A DNA stretch of 64,000 nt from Pseudomonas putida (GCF_001976065.1 NZ_MNAH01000002.1:62001-126000); one strand, 5' to 3'. Shown: positions 25,628 to 34,244, numbered from the stretch's first letter. Notes: generated from the sequence alone by a model not told the origin. Translations and numbers: made by a program.

Positions 25628-25873
25628 ATGGCCTATCAACCCCAGGAAATCTTTTTCCGCTCCAACGCGCCGGTCACCGTCGATGAGGACCTGTGCATCG
25701 CCCACAAAGGCTGCACCGTGTGTGTCGATGTGTGCCCGATGGACCTGCTGGCGATCAATCCGGCCACGCAAAAGGCCTACATGGCCTTCGATGAATGCTG
25801 GTACTGCATGCCCTGTGAAAAGGACTGCCCGACGGGGGCGGTGAAAGTGGACATCCCTTATTTGCTGCGTTGA
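25628..25873 (+). CDS. Two-cluster 4Fe-4S ferredoxin, AprB-like
   Basis: Iron-sulfur protein of 81 residues. Eight cysteines form two [4Fe-4S] sites: CIAHKGCTVCVDVCP (about 21-35) and CWYCMPCEKDCP (about 58-69). The second, with its CWxC start, resembles the AprB beta subunit of APS reductase more than ordinary bacterial ferredoxins. The long tail found in dissimilatory AprB is absent. It lies 26 bp after the flavoprotein and is predicted to pass electrons to its FAD. The start is ATG 25628. Confidence 0.85.
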   Translation: MAYQPQEIFFRSNAPVTVDEDLCIAHKGCTVCVDVCPMDLLAINPATQKAYMAFDECWYCMPCEKDCPTGAVKVDIPYLLR

Positions 25874-25881
25874 ATGACAGG

Positions 25882-25956
25882 ACGCCTTCGCGAGCAGGCT
25901 CGCTCCCACCTTTGGAATGCATTCACCTGTGGGAGCGAGCCTGCTCGCGAAGAGGC
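25882..25956. repeat. REP pair, GTGGGAGCGAGC type, inside the operon
   Basis: Inverted copies CCTTCGCGAGCAGGCTCGCT and CCTGTGGGAGCGAGCCTGCT lie between the ferredoxin gene and the binding-protein gene. They may stabilise the upstream mRNA or reduce readthrough. Confidence 0.9.
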
Positions 25957-26084
25957 CCGTACAGACAACTCAAAACGCCATCCGGCCACCCCCGGACGCT
26001 TGCTTCAAAGACACCCCTCGTTTCCCACCACGCCCTGATCGTGGCGGAGACGAACATCCTATAAACGATTCGAGGGGATTCACC

Positions 26085-27491
26085 ATGTTATTGCGTGCAG
26101 CATTGGCCGGTCTGGTACTGGCTTCGTTCACCTGGTCGGCACAGGCCGAAACCATCCGCATAGCCATCGGCACCCAGGACACCACGATCAACTGCGCCGC
26201 CGGCGGCCTGTTGATTCGCGAGCTCGGCCTGCTGGACAAATACCTGCCCCACGACGGCCAGTACAAGGACGCCCAGTACGACATCGAGTGGAAGAACTTC
26301 ACCAGTGGCGCGCCGCTGACCAACGAGATGGTCGCCGGCAAGCTCGACTTCGGTGCCATGGCCGATTTCCCCGGTTCGTTCAACGGCGTGGCGTTTGAAA
26401 CCGCCGGCAAGCACAGCCTGTTCATCAGCGTGCTGTCGGGCAGCACCCAGGGCAGTGGCAACGGCATCGTGGTGCCGAGTGCATCGGGCGTGCAGTCGCT
26501 GGCCGAGCTCAAGGGCAAGACCATTTCCGTGCCGTTCGCGTCCACCGCCCATGGCATGTTGCTGCGCGCGGTGGCGGCCCAGGGCTGGGACCCGCTCAAG
26601 GACGTGAACATCATCGCCCAGCCACCGGAAGTCGCCGGCTCCGCGTTGCAGGCCGGCAAGATCGACGCCCATGCCGACTTCGTGCCGTTCGCCGAACTGT
26701 TCCCGAGCCGGGGCTTTGCGCGCAAGATCTACGACGGTTCCCAGGCCGGCGCGCCGACCTTCCACGGTGCGCTCGTCGACCAGGCCTATGCGAAGAAATA
26801 CCCGGAAATCGTCGTCGCCTACCTGCGCGCCAGTATTGAAGCCAACCAGCTGCTCGCCGCCGAGCCTGAGAAATACAGCGAGCTGATCGCCAAGGTCACC
26901 GGCGTCGACGCCGAGGTCAACTACCTGTTCCACGGCCCGCTCGGCGTACAGACCCGCGACCTGAGCTGGAAACCGGAGTATCGCCAGGCCGTCGGCACTG
27001 CCATCGACACCCTCAAGCTGCTGAAGAAAGCCGATCGCGGTCTCGACCTGAATACCTTCATCGACGACCAGTACATTCGCGCCGCGTTCAAGGCCTCGAA
27101 CCTGGACTACAGCGCGCAGCTGGCCAATTACCAGCAGACACCGCTCAAGGCCGTCGATGCCGCCAGTGGTGAAGCCATCACCGACTTCAGTCATGTGGCC
27201 GAGATCTGGGTGCGTGGCGAGCCGAAGGTCCGTCAGTACGCTTCGGCGCAAGCGGCATTCACTGCGTTGGCCGCGCTGAAGCAGGAAGGCAAGAACATTC
27301 GCGCGGTGTATGCCCAGGCCAGTGACAGCGGGATCAAGTTACTGGCCGACCAGGCGTGGTTTGCCAGTGATGCGAAAGGGCGCCTCAGTGCGTTCCTGCT
27401 CAAGGGCCAGGCCCAGCAATTCGCCACGGCCCATGGCGGCAAGGTGTTCGATTTCACCGACGCCACCAACCAGGCCGTGGCCAGCCGCTGA
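26085..27491 (+). CDS. ABC substrate-binding protein with C-terminal NosL-like domain
   Basis: Periplasmic protein of 468 residues. A signal peptide (about 1-21, ending AQA) precedes a nitrate/sulfonate/taurine-type binding domain (about 22-340; TIRIAIGTQDT, LAELKGKTISVPFASTAHGMLL, GKIDAHADFVPF). The last 90 or so residues are extra and resemble NosL: IRAVYAQASDSGIKLLADQAWF, then AFLLKGQAQQFATAHGGKVFDF. NosL is a copper-binding accessory protein of nitrous-oxide reductase. A metal role is possible, but the Met/Cys copper ligands are not obvious here. The start is ATG 26085 with GAGGGG upstream. Confidence 0.85.
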   Translation: MLLRAALAGLVLASFTWSAQAETIRIAIGTQDTTINCAAGGLLIRELGLLDKYLPHDGQYKDAQYDIEWKNFTSGAPLTNEMVAGKLDFGAMADFPGSFNGVAFETAGKHSLFISVLSGSTQGSGNGIVVPSASGVQSLAELKGKTISVPFASTAHGMLLRAVAAQGWDPLKDVNIIAQPPEVAGSALQAGKIDAHADFVPFAELFPSRGFARKIYDGSQAGAPTFHGALVDQAYAKKYPEIVVAYLRASIEANQLLAAEPEKYSELIAKVTGVDAEVNYLFHGPLGVQTRDLSWKPEYRQAVGTAIDTLKLLKKADRGLDLNTFIDDQYIRAAFKASNLDYSAQLANYQQTPLKAVDAASGEAITDFSHVAEIWVRGEPKVRQYASAQAAFTALAALKQEGKNIRAVYAQASDSGIKLLADQAWFASDAKGRLSAFLLKGQAQQFATAHGGKVFDFTDATNQAVASR

Positions 27492-27505
27492 GTCAGAGGT
27501 GAAAC

Positions 27506-28279
27506 ATGTTTGCACGCTGGATTCCAAGGGCGGCCTCACTGCTGCTCTGCCTGTTGTTCTGGCAACTCGCCGCCAGCCACCACTGGAACCTTGGCCTTGT
27601 GACCTTCGCCAACGTCCCGCCCCCCCTGGCCGTTATTGAAGCGGCCCTGGGCCTCGGCGACTCCGGCAAGCTCGCCCGGCACCTGGGCAGTAGCCTTGGC
27701 CGGGTGTTCGCCGGTTACCTCGCCGCGCTGGTCATCGGCGTCGCCTTGGGCTTGGCCATCGGCCGTTCGAAGTGGGCCGAGGACTTGCTGCTGCCACCGC
27801 TGGAAGTGCTGCGCCCGATCCCCGCCGTGGCGTGGATTCCCCTGGCGATCCTGATGTTTCCCTCGTCCGAGCTGTCGATGGTCTTCATCACGTTTACAGG
27901 CGCCTTGTTCCCGATCCTGCTCAACACCGTGCATGGCGTCGAAGGCGTCGACCCACGCCTGATCGCCTCGGCGAAAAGCCTCGGGGCAGGGCGCCGGGCA
28001 ATGTTGCTGGAAGTGATCGTGCCGGGCGCCGCCCCGAGCATCATCACCGGCCTTGCCATTGGCATGGGCACGTCTTGGTTTTGCCTGGTGACCGCCGAGA
28101 TGATCTCAGGCCAATACGGCATCGGCTATTACACCTGGGAGTCCTACACCATCCAGAACTACCCCGACATCGTGGTCGGGATGCTGCTGATCGGCGTACT
28201 CGGGATGGGCAGCAGCCTGCTGATCAAACGCCTGGGCGGCCTGTTCACGCCCTGGCATCGACCACGAGGAAAAGCCTGA
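27506..28279 (+). CDS. ABC transporter permease, SsuC/TauC type
   Basis: Inner-membrane permease of 257 residues with about six helices. The EAA-type cytoplasmic loop reads EGVDPRLIASAKSLGAGRRAMLLEVIVPGAAPSI. The sequence is typical of sulfonate/nitrate/taurine importers (BPD_transp_1). It follows the binding-protein gene by 14 bp, and its TGA overlaps the ATG of the ATPase gene by one base (TGATG), so the three form one importer. The substrate is unknown but probably small and anionic, judging by subfamily. Confidence 0.88.
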   Translation: MFARWIPRAASLLLCLLFWQLAASHHWNLGLVTFANVPPPLAVIEAALGLGDSGKLARHLGSSLGRVFAGYLAALVIGVALGLAIGRSKWAEDLLLPPLEVLRPIPAVAWIPLAILMFPSSELSMVFITFTGALFPILLNTVHGVEGVDPRLIASAKSLGAGRRAMLLEVIVPGAAPSIITGLAIGMGTSWFCLVTAEMISGQYGIGYYTWESYTIQNYPDIVVGMLLIGVLGMGSSLLIKRLGGLFTPWHRPRGKA

Positions 28280-29127
28280 TGAGTGTTTTCCAACAGCCTG
28301 AAGGGCGTATCGATATCCGCGGTTTGTCGATCAGCCTGGGCGAAGGCAGCGCCGCTTTTGAAGCCGTGCAGGGCCTCGATTGCCAGATAGAGCCGGGGCA
28401 GTTCGTGTGCATCCTCGGGCCGTCCGGTTGCGGCAAGTCCACCTTGCTCGGCGCCCTGGCCGGTCACCTGCAACCGCGCGCTGGCAGCCTCGAGGTCGAT
28501 GGCGCGTCGGTGTCCGGCCCGTCGCCGCAACGGGGCATGGTGTTCCAGCATCACACGCTGTTCCCCTGGCGAACCGTGCGCGACAACGTGGCTTTCGGCC
28601 TGAAAATGCGCGGTGTCGGCAAATCAGAACGGCACCGGGCCGCCGAGGAAATCCTCGCCCTGGTGGGACTGCAAGACTTCGCCGAGCGTTGGCCGGATCA
28701 ACTCTCCGGTGGCATGCAACAGCGGGTGGAAATCGCCCGAGTGCTGGTCAATCGGCCCCGGCTGTTACTGATGGACGAGCCCTTTGGCGCCCTCGATGCC
28801 TTGACCCGCCTGAACATGCAGGAGCTGTTGCTGGACATCTGGACGCGCATCCGCACCACCGTGGTGTTCGTCACCCATGACATCGACGAAGCGCTGTTCC
28901 TCGCTGACCGCCTGCTGGTCATGAGTTCGCGTCCCGGGCGGATCATCGAAGACCTGCGCCTGGATTTCCCCCGGCCACGCACCACCGAATTGATGACCAG
29001 CCATGAGTTCTCCCGCTTGAAGCGTCACTGCCTCGAATTACTGCGTCACGTAGACGGTCGGCAATTACCCCGCCTGAATCCTCTCGGACTGCCCCCTGAA
29101 CACAAACTGCCGCGATTTGCCCTATGA
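28279..29127 (+). CDS. ABC transporter ATP-binding protein, SsuB/TauB type
   Basis: ATPase of 282 residues. Walker A is GPSGCGKST, the Q loop FQHHTLFPW, the signature LSGGMQQR, Walker B LLLMDEPFGALD, and the switch His is in FVTHDIDEA. It has the usual SsuB/TauB-like length plus a short C-terminal tail of about 25 residues. The start is ATG 28279, overlapping the permease stop. Its own stop overlaps the HEAT-repeat gene (ATGA), which shows that gene belongs to the same transcript. Confidence 0.9.
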   Translation: MSVFQQPEGRIDIRGLSISLGEGSAAFEAVQGLDCQIEPGQFVCILGPSGCGKSTLLGALAGHLQPRAGSLEVDGASVSGPSPQRGMVFQHHTLFPWRTVRDNVAFGLKMRGVGKSERHRAAEEILALVGLQDFAERWPDQLSGGMQQRVEIARVLVNRPRLLLMDEPFGALDALTRLNMQELLLDIWTRIRTTVVFVTHDIDEALFLADRLLVMSSRPGRIIEDLRLDFPRPRTTELMTSHEFSRLKRHCLELLRHVDGRQLPRLNPLGLPPEHKLPRFAL

Positions 29128-30086
29128 CCTCACTATTCGATGTAACCGACAACGACGACATCCTCGCCCTGCAACCGCGCCTGACCGATGACGATGCCGG
29201 CGTGCGCCGCATCGCCCTGATCGAACTGGCCGACCTGGAAGAACCGGACGGCCTGCTGTGGCTGGTCGATCGACTGGCCGAAGACCCGGCCGAAGAAGTC
29301 CGTGCCGAAGCCGCGCGCTTGCTGGAGGCCTGGGAAGATGAACCCGTGGTCGAGGCGCTGTGCCAGGCGCTGACCGATCCATCCGCCGCGGTGCAAGCCG
29401 CCGCTGCGCAAAGCCTCAGCCTGCTCAAGAGCGAAGCGGCGGGGCGGGTGATCCTGCCGTGGACCGGGCATGCCGAGATCGGCGTGCGCATCGCCGCGTT
29501 CAGGGCCCTGCGCGAATTGCGCTATCCCCAGGCGGCCTCGGCGGCGCTGTTGGCGCTGGGCGATCAGGACGCCAATGTGCGCCGTGAAGCGGTGGGTGTG
29601 CTGGGCTGGCTCAAGCAACTCGATGCCTTGCCGGACCTGGCGCGATTGGCCAGTGCCGACCCGGACACCGAGGTGCGCCGCGCCGCCACCGGTGCACTTG
29701 GCCTGGCATCCGACGCACAGGTGCTGCCGGCCCTGCGCCAGGCCTTGCAGGACCAGGCCTGGCAAGTGCGCGAAGAGGCCGCCACCACTCTTGGCAAGGT
29801 TGGGCACGTCGATGCCGGTCCGGCCCTGGTCGAAGCCTTGAGCGACGATTACTGGCAGGTGCGCCTGCGCGCCACCCGCAGTCTCGGCCGCTTGCGTTAC
29901 GCCCTGGCCCTCGACGCGCTGATCGACACCCTCGGCCACCGCATCAGCAACCTGCGCAAGGAAGCCGCCCTGGCCTTGGGCGAACTGAACGAAAAAGGCG
30001 CCATCGCGCCGTTGCTGGCCGCCCAGGATGACGGCGATCCGGAAGTGCGCAAGGCGGTGCGCATTGCCCTGAGTCAGCTGCAATGA
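29124..30086 (+). CDS. HEAT-repeat protein
   Basis: All-helical solenoid of 320 residues built from about nine HEAT/PBS-lyase-type repeats, such as DPAEEVRAEAARLLEAW, DQDANVRREAVGVLGWLK, DPDTEVRRAATGALGLA, DDYWQVRLRATRSLGRL and DGDPEVRKAVRIALSQL. No catalytic residues are evident. Such proteins act as scaffolds, chaperones or cofactor-handling factors; relatives include bilin lyases. Its position between the importer and DUF971 genes, with overlaps on both sides, suggests it helps assemble or partner the flavoprotein/ferredoxin enzyme. That role is inference. Confidence 0.82.
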   Translation: MTSLFDVTDNDDILALQPRLTDDDAGVRRIALIELADLEEPDGLLWLVDRLAEDPAEEVRAEAARLLEAWEDEPVVEALCQALTDPSAAVQAAAAQSLSLLKSEAAGRVILPWTGHAEIGVRIAAFRALRELRYPQAASAALLALGDQDANVRREAVGVLGWLKQLDALPDLARLASADPDTEVRRAATGALGLASDAQVLPALRQALQDQAWQVREEAATTLGKVGHVDAGPALVEALSDDYWQVRLRATRSLGRLRYALALDALIDTLGHRISNLRKEAALALGELNEKGAIAPLLAAQDDGDPEVRKAVRIALSQLQ

Positions 30087-30361
30087 ACCCGGTGGCGGTG
30101 GGTAATTCCCGGAGCAAAAAACAACTGCGCTTGAACTGGCCCGATGGCCGCGAGCAGTGCCTCGATCATGCCGAATTGCGCCGCCAGTGCCCGTGCTCGC
30201 AATGCCGGGCGTTTCGCTTGCGCGGGATGACACCGCTGGTGGACGACCGTGTTCGGCTGATCGAGGTGAATGCCCAGGGGTATGGGTTGCAGTTGGTGTT
30301 CAGTGATGGCCACGAACGCGGGATCTACCCGTGGGCCTATCTCGGCGGACTTGATCTGTGA
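30083..30361 (+). CDS. DUF971-domain protein
   Basis: Protein of 92 residues with the DUF971 fold (LRLNWPDGREQCLDHAELRRQCPCSQCRAFR, then IEVNAQGYGLQLVFSDGHERGIYPWAYL). The same domain forms the N-terminus of gamma-butyrobetaine hydroxylases and occurs in iron-sulfur-related proteins. The CPCSQC segment could bind a metal. It overlaps the HEAT gene by 4 nt and is the last gene before a REP pair. A role in Fe-S or metal handling for the upstream reductase is plausible but unproven. Confidence 0.8.
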   Translation: MNPVAVGNSRSKKQLRLNWPDGREQCLDHAELRRQCPCSQCRAFRLRGMTPLVDDRVRLIEVNAQGYGLQLVFSDGHERGIYPWAYLGGLDL

Positions 30362-30371
30362 ATGGAATACC

Positions 30372-30466
30372 GCTTTCGCTGGCAAGCCAGCTCCTACAAT
30401 TGATCGGGGACGACACCAATATTGTGGTCGCCTGGCCCCTGTAGGAGCTGGCTTGCCAGCGATGGC
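30372..30466. repeat. REP pair (BIME), GTAGGAGC type
   Basis: GCTTTCGCTGGCAAGCCAGC and CTGTAGGAGCTGGCTTGCCA, in inverted orientation, close the APS-reductase-like operon. Confidence 0.9.
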
Positions 30467-30515
30467 AAACTCAAATTCAGCACAAGATTCAAAGGCCAAA
30501 TACAGAGTGGGGAAC

Positions 30516-31253
30516 TCAGAAGGATTTGCTGATGCTCGCCACAACCGTCGCGCTGCACACGTCGTCGAAGCCCCAGTTGCTGGTGCACTGGCTCTTCGAC
30601 AAGTCGGTGTCGATGTAGCTCAGGCCCAGCATCACACCCGCCAGTTCGTGGGTCAGCTTGACCTCCCATTCGTGATACGAGTCCTCGGCTTCACCCGAGC
30701 TCGAATACAGGTACGGATCCTTGAAGTCCATCAAGCCATAACGCAGTTTCAGGCCGGTGTCGTAAGGCAACTCGGTCTCGTAACCGACATAGCTGTAGAG
30801 CGAGTTCTGCTCGCTGTCGATGCCCGGTGCATCGTCGGAATAGTAGGCGCCGAATTTCACCCCGTAGACACTCAGAATCCCGTAGACCTCACTCTGGTTG
30901 AACTGGCTCTCCTTCGGATACGAGTATTTGAGGTAGCCCAGGTCGAGGTTGATGGCGTCTGTGGCCTCCCAGAACCAACCGGCGTAGTAGTCGACCTCCT
31001 GCCGGGTCTTCAGGCCGCCGCCAAAATCGACGTTGGATGTCCACGCGCCCAGGTACAGGCCGCTGCTGTGCGCCAGGGTTGCACCGGCCTGCAATGCGGG
31101 GTCGTTCTGGGTTTGCGAGATGCCGCGGGTTCGGTAGTCGCTGGCCAGGGTGACATCCAGCAGCAAGGAGAAATCATCATTCAAGGGCACGGCCTGGCTG
31201 CACAACGGCAGCACACTCAAGGAACCGAGGGCGAGGAGGGTGAAAGCTTTCAT
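30516..31253 (-). CDS. TorF-family putative outer-membrane porin
   Basis: Protein of 245 residues with a signal peptide (MKAFTLLALGSLSVLPLCSQA, about 1-21). The mature part alternates aromatic and polar residues as in beta strands (DYRTRGISQTQNDPALQAG, SGLYLGAWTSNVDFG, VDYYAGWFW, LDLGYLKYSYP) and ends in Phe, as outer-membrane proteins do. The RTRGISQT motif is typical of the TIGR02001/TorF family. I chose ATG 31253 because it opens the signal peptide. It is codirectional with the amidohydrolase gene upstream (110 bp apart), so they may act together. Confidence 0.82.
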   Translation of the reverse strand: MKAFTLLALGSLSVLPLCSQAVPLNDDFSLLLDVTLASDYRTRGISQTQNDPALQAGATLAHSSGLYLGAWTSNVDFGGGLKTRQEVDYYAGWFWEATDAINLDLGYLKYSYPKESQFNQSEVYGILSVYGVKFGAYYSDDAPGIDSEQNSLYSYVGYETELPYDTGLKLRYGLMDFKDPYLYSSSGEAEDSYHEWEVKLTHELAGVMLGLSYIDTDLSKSQCTSNWGFDDVCSATVVASISKSF

Positions 31254-31362
31254 GGGGTACGTCCCGCTATTGTGATTGTTATGGGCAGATTTCAAGCAAG
31301 GCTGCGCCGGGCCTCGTGCTGTAAAGCACGAGGTCGGGCAGTGGGGGTGTTGCAGTTTTTTG

Positions 31363-33105
31363 TCAGAGGGTTGCTGCGTAGACCTGCCGACCAGCGAACC
31401 AGGTCTGCAGCACTTGGGTGTCGTGCAGGGCTTTTTCGTCGACGCTGAACACATCGCGGTCGACCACGATGAAGTCGGCCTGTTTACCAGCGCTCAGCGA
31501 ACCGATCTGTTTGTCCAGACCGATGGTGCGGGCGGCATTGAGGGTGTAGGCGTAGAACATGGTTTCGCGGTCGATCCGCTCTTTGGCGTTGAGCACGCCC
31601 AATGGACCGACCCGGGTCATGGCCTGGGCCATGGCGTTGAAGGGGTTGGGCGAGGACACCGGCCAGTCGCTGGCCCCGGAAATGGTCGCGCCCTGTTTGA
31701 GCAGCGAGTGCGCCGGGTACTGGTAACGGAACGCGAGGGCACTGACGTAAGGCTTGATCATGTCCGTGGTGTAGTCGTCGGCGCTGGCCCAGAGCAGTTG
31801 CATCGAGGCGATGACGTCGAGGGGCTTGAAGCGGGCGAACTCTTTCGGGTTGACGATCTGCAAGTGCGTGATGGAGTGGGTCACGCCGCTCTGCCGGTCC
31901 TTGCGCGCCTGGGCGATACCGTTCAGCGATTCACGCACCGCGCGGTCGCCGATGGCGTGGATGTGCACCCGCCAACCCCGTTGATCGATGGCGCTGACGA
32001 GCTCACCAAAGTGCTTCGGATCGATCAGCAATTCCCCCGGTTTGTGCGAGTTGGTGTAGGGGTCGATCATCGCTGCGCTCTGCGCCGGGTACTCGATCAC
32101 GCCATCGGCGAAAATCTTGATGCCAGGCAACGTCAGGTTGGCAATGCCCTGGAATTGCTGGCGGACCTTGTCCAGGGTGTCGAGGTCGGCGGGAACGCTT
32201 TTGCCGTTGGCCACCAGCAGCGCCGCGATGTGGGCGGTCATGCCGCCGCTTTCGGACAGGGCCTTGTACACCGGCAGCACGCCGACGGTTTTCTCCGTGG
32301 GCTTGAGGGCGAAGATCGGCTCGCCGGGCGCGGCGTTGGCGGCAGGGTCCATCCATGCGGTGATACCGAGGCTGTTGTTGTAACTCACGGCGGTTTGCGC
32401 CGCTTTCAACATGTCGGCGGCACTCGGCGAGGGCATTTTCGACGCCACCCGGTCCCACCCGGCGTCCACCAGGAAGCCGTTGGGGCTGCCATCGGCCAGT
32501 GTGCCGATGGTGCCTTTCTCGGCGTCTGGCAGGGTTTTGAGCAGCGCCGAATCGATGCCGCCGCGCTTGAGCATCACGTTGTTGGCCCAGGCCGTGTGGT
32601 GGTCGCTGCCGGTGAATACCACGCCGACGTCGGCCCATTCGCCGCTGTTGAATTTTTTGCCTAGCGCTTCGGCCTGGGCCCAGTAAGCCGAGCTCATGCC
32701 GGCCACGCTGAGGACATCGCCGTGCCTGGCCTTGCCGTCGTCACGCCAGGCGCGCAGGCGTTTTTCCAGTTCGTCGAGTTCGACCACTTCATCTTCCATA
32801 TTGGCCGAAACCATTTCCAGGCCACCGAAAATCGCGTGGGAGTGGCTGTCGATCAGGCCGGGCATCAGGGTCTTGCCGCCCAGGTCGATAACCTGGGTTC
32901 CTGACTCGATCAACGCCTTGATCTGTGCGTCGCTACCTACTTGCAGCACTTTGCCGTCCTGTACCGCCAGCGCCTGGACCTTGGGCTGGTTGCGGTCGGC
33001 GGTGAAGATCTTGCCGTTGAACAGCACCAGGTCGGTCGCTGCCATGGCTTCCAGGGAGGCAAAACTGACTGCCACCATCAACAGATTCGGGATGAATCTT
33101 TTCAT
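31363..33105 (-). CDS. Exported amidohydrolase, YtcJ-like
   Basis: Metal-dependent amidohydrolase of 580 residues. A signal peptide (MKRFIPNLLMVAVSFASLEAMA, about 22 residues) predicts a periplasmic location, which is uncommon for the family. GLIDSHSHAIFGG contains the HxH metal motif. Other family blocks are FLVDAGWD, GVIEYPAQ, HIHAIGDRAV and SGASDWPVS. It is usually annotated as an N-substituted formamide or amide hydrolase; the substrate cannot be read from the sequence. It is divergent from a LysR gene (103 bp apart) and lies upstream of a TorF-type porin gene on the same strand. Confidence 0.85.
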   Translation of the reverse strand: MKRFIPNLLMVAVSFASLEAMAATDLVLFNGKIFTADRNQPKVQALAVQDGKVLQVGSDAQIKALIESGTQVIDLGGKTLMPGLIDSHSHAIFGGLEMVSANMEDEVVELDELEKRLRAWRDDGKARHGDVLSVAGMSSAYWAQAEALGKKFNSGEWADVGVVFTGSDHHTAWANNVMLKRGGIDSALLKTLPDAEKGTIGTLADGSPNGFLVDAGWDRVASKMPSPSAADMLKAAQTAVSYNNSLGITAWMDPAANAAPGEPIFALKPTEKTVGVLPVYKALSESGGMTAHIAALLVANGKSVPADLDTLDKVRQQFQGIANLTLPGIKIFADGVIEYPAQSAAMIDPYTNSHKPGELLIDPKHFGELVSAIDQRGWRVHIHAIGDRAVRESLNGIAQARKDRQSGVTHSITHLQIVNPKEFARFKPLDVIASMQLLWASADDYTTDMIKPYVSALAFRYQYPAHSLLKQGATISGASDWPVSSPNPFNAMAQAMTRVGPLGVLNAKERIDRETMFYAYTLNAARTIGLDKQIGSLSAGKQADFIVVDRDVFSVDEKALHDTQVLQTWFAGRQVYAATL

Positions 33106-33208
33106 TGAATGTTTCCTTGTTATTGCGTCTGATGGCCAGATTAGTGGCTTGCCGTGCTCGGCAGAACGCCTCGCTGACGAAAAACGTTTTTGCCTGGATG
33201 GAAAAAGA

Positions 33209-34135
33209 ATGGACAAACTGGGTGCATTGAAAATGTTCGTGGTCACGGCGCAGCTGGGGAGTTTCAGCCGCGCCGCCGAGCAATTGGGCAAGACCCCGTC
33301 GGCCCTGACCAAAGCGGTCAATCACCTGGAGGCGGAACTCGGTGCGCGCTTGTTCGAGCGCAGTACCCGGCGGATTTCACTCACCGAATCCGGTCGGCTC
33401 TACCTGGAAACCGCGCGCCAGGTGTTGCATCGACTGGACGAGGCCGGCGAGGAAATCGAGCAGCTGCAGCATGGTTTGCGCGGCAGCCTGAAAATCACCG
33501 CGCCGCTGGCCTATGGGCAGGCCTTTCTCGATCAGGTGTGTGGCGGTTTTCTTGAGCAGTACCCGCAGATCAACCTGCAAGTGGACCTATGCGACGAGTT
33601 CGTCAATTTGCTGGAAAGCGGCTACGACCTGGCCTTGCGCGAAGGGCATGACGACCTGCCGGGGTTGATCGCACGGGTGGTCGGCAGCAATTGCCTGGCG
33701 CTGTGTGCCAGCCCGGCATACCTCGAACGCAAGGGGCGGGCGGTCAACCCGCAAACCCTCGACGAGCATGAATGGTTGCTGTATCGCCATCCTTTGCTCA
33801 GCCGCGAATTCTGGTGGGTCGAACGCGACGGCCAACGCCTGAGCCTGCCGCAGCCCCAGGCCCCGCGCCTGCGCAGCGACAACTACGACCTGCTGTTGGC
33901 CAATGCCCTGGCCGGGCGTGGTTTGTTGCACACACCGTTGTGGAGCGCGGCGCCGTACATTGCCGATGGGCGCCTGGTGCGGTTGATGGCCGACTACGAC
34001 ATCGACCCTGACAGCTTCGGCCCGCACATCCTGGCGGTGTACCCCAGCCATCGGCGCGCCACGGCCAAGGTGCTGGCGTTCATCGATTACATCGCAGGGT
34101 TTCTGGGGGACCGTGGCTTGGGCGATGGTCGTTAA
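33209..34135 (+). CDS. LysR-family regulator
   Basis: LysR-type regulator of 308 residues. The HTH is AAEQLGKTPSALTKAVNHLEAELGARLFERSTRRISLTESG (about 21-60), followed by a periplasmic-binding-like effector domain. It belongs to the CrgA/PP2551-like branch, judging from LKITAPLAYGQAFL and LCDEFVNLLESGYDLALREG. The start is ATG 33209 (MDKLGALKMF), with only a weak ribosome site. It is divergent from the YtcJ-like amidohydrolase and probably controls it and the porin. Confidence 0.85.
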   Translation: MDKLGALKMFVVTAQLGSFSRAAEQLGKTPSALTKAVNHLEAELGARLFERSTRRISLTESGRLYLETARQVLHRLDEAGEEIEQLQHGLRGSLKITAPLAYGQAFLDQVCGGFLEQYPQINLQVDLCDEFVNLLESGYDLALREGHDDLPGLIARVVGSNCLALCASPAYLERKGRAVNPQTLDEHEWLLYRHPLLSREFWWVERDGQRLSLPQPQAPRLRSDNYDLLLANALAGRGLLHTPLWSAAPYIADGRLVRLMADYDIDPDSFGPHILAVYPSHRRATAKVLAFIDYIAGFLGDRGLGDGR

Positions 34136-34177
34136 CGATAATGCGTGTTTTCTAGCTGAACGCGGCGCTGTGAAGTA

Positions 34178-34205
34178 CATCGCGAGCCAGCTTGCTCCTA
34201 CAGGC
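34178..34205. repeat. Single REP-like palindrome
   Basis: CATCGCGAGCCAGCTTGCTC followed by CTACAGG. A solitary copy between the LysR and lexA2 genes that mixes features of both REP families here. Confidence 0.7.
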
Positions 34206-34226
34206 GCTTGTCAGATAAATCCAACA

Positions 34227-34244
34227 GGAGTACAAATGTACTCC
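34227..34244 (+). promoter_or_regulatory. LexA2-type SOS box over the lexA2 start
   Basis: GGAGTACAAATGTACTCC is palindromic apart from the central AA. It contains AGTAC-N4-GTACT, close to the AGTACN4GTGCT box reported for Pseudomonas LexA2. It includes most of the ribosome site and the ATG at 34236, so binding would also hide the translation start region of the DNA. Confidence 0.7.

Noticed and set aside
29124..30086. HEAT-repeat protein as a phycobilin lyase
   Set aside because: The similarity is only to the repeat itself; there is no phycobilisome or bilin pathway context in the window.
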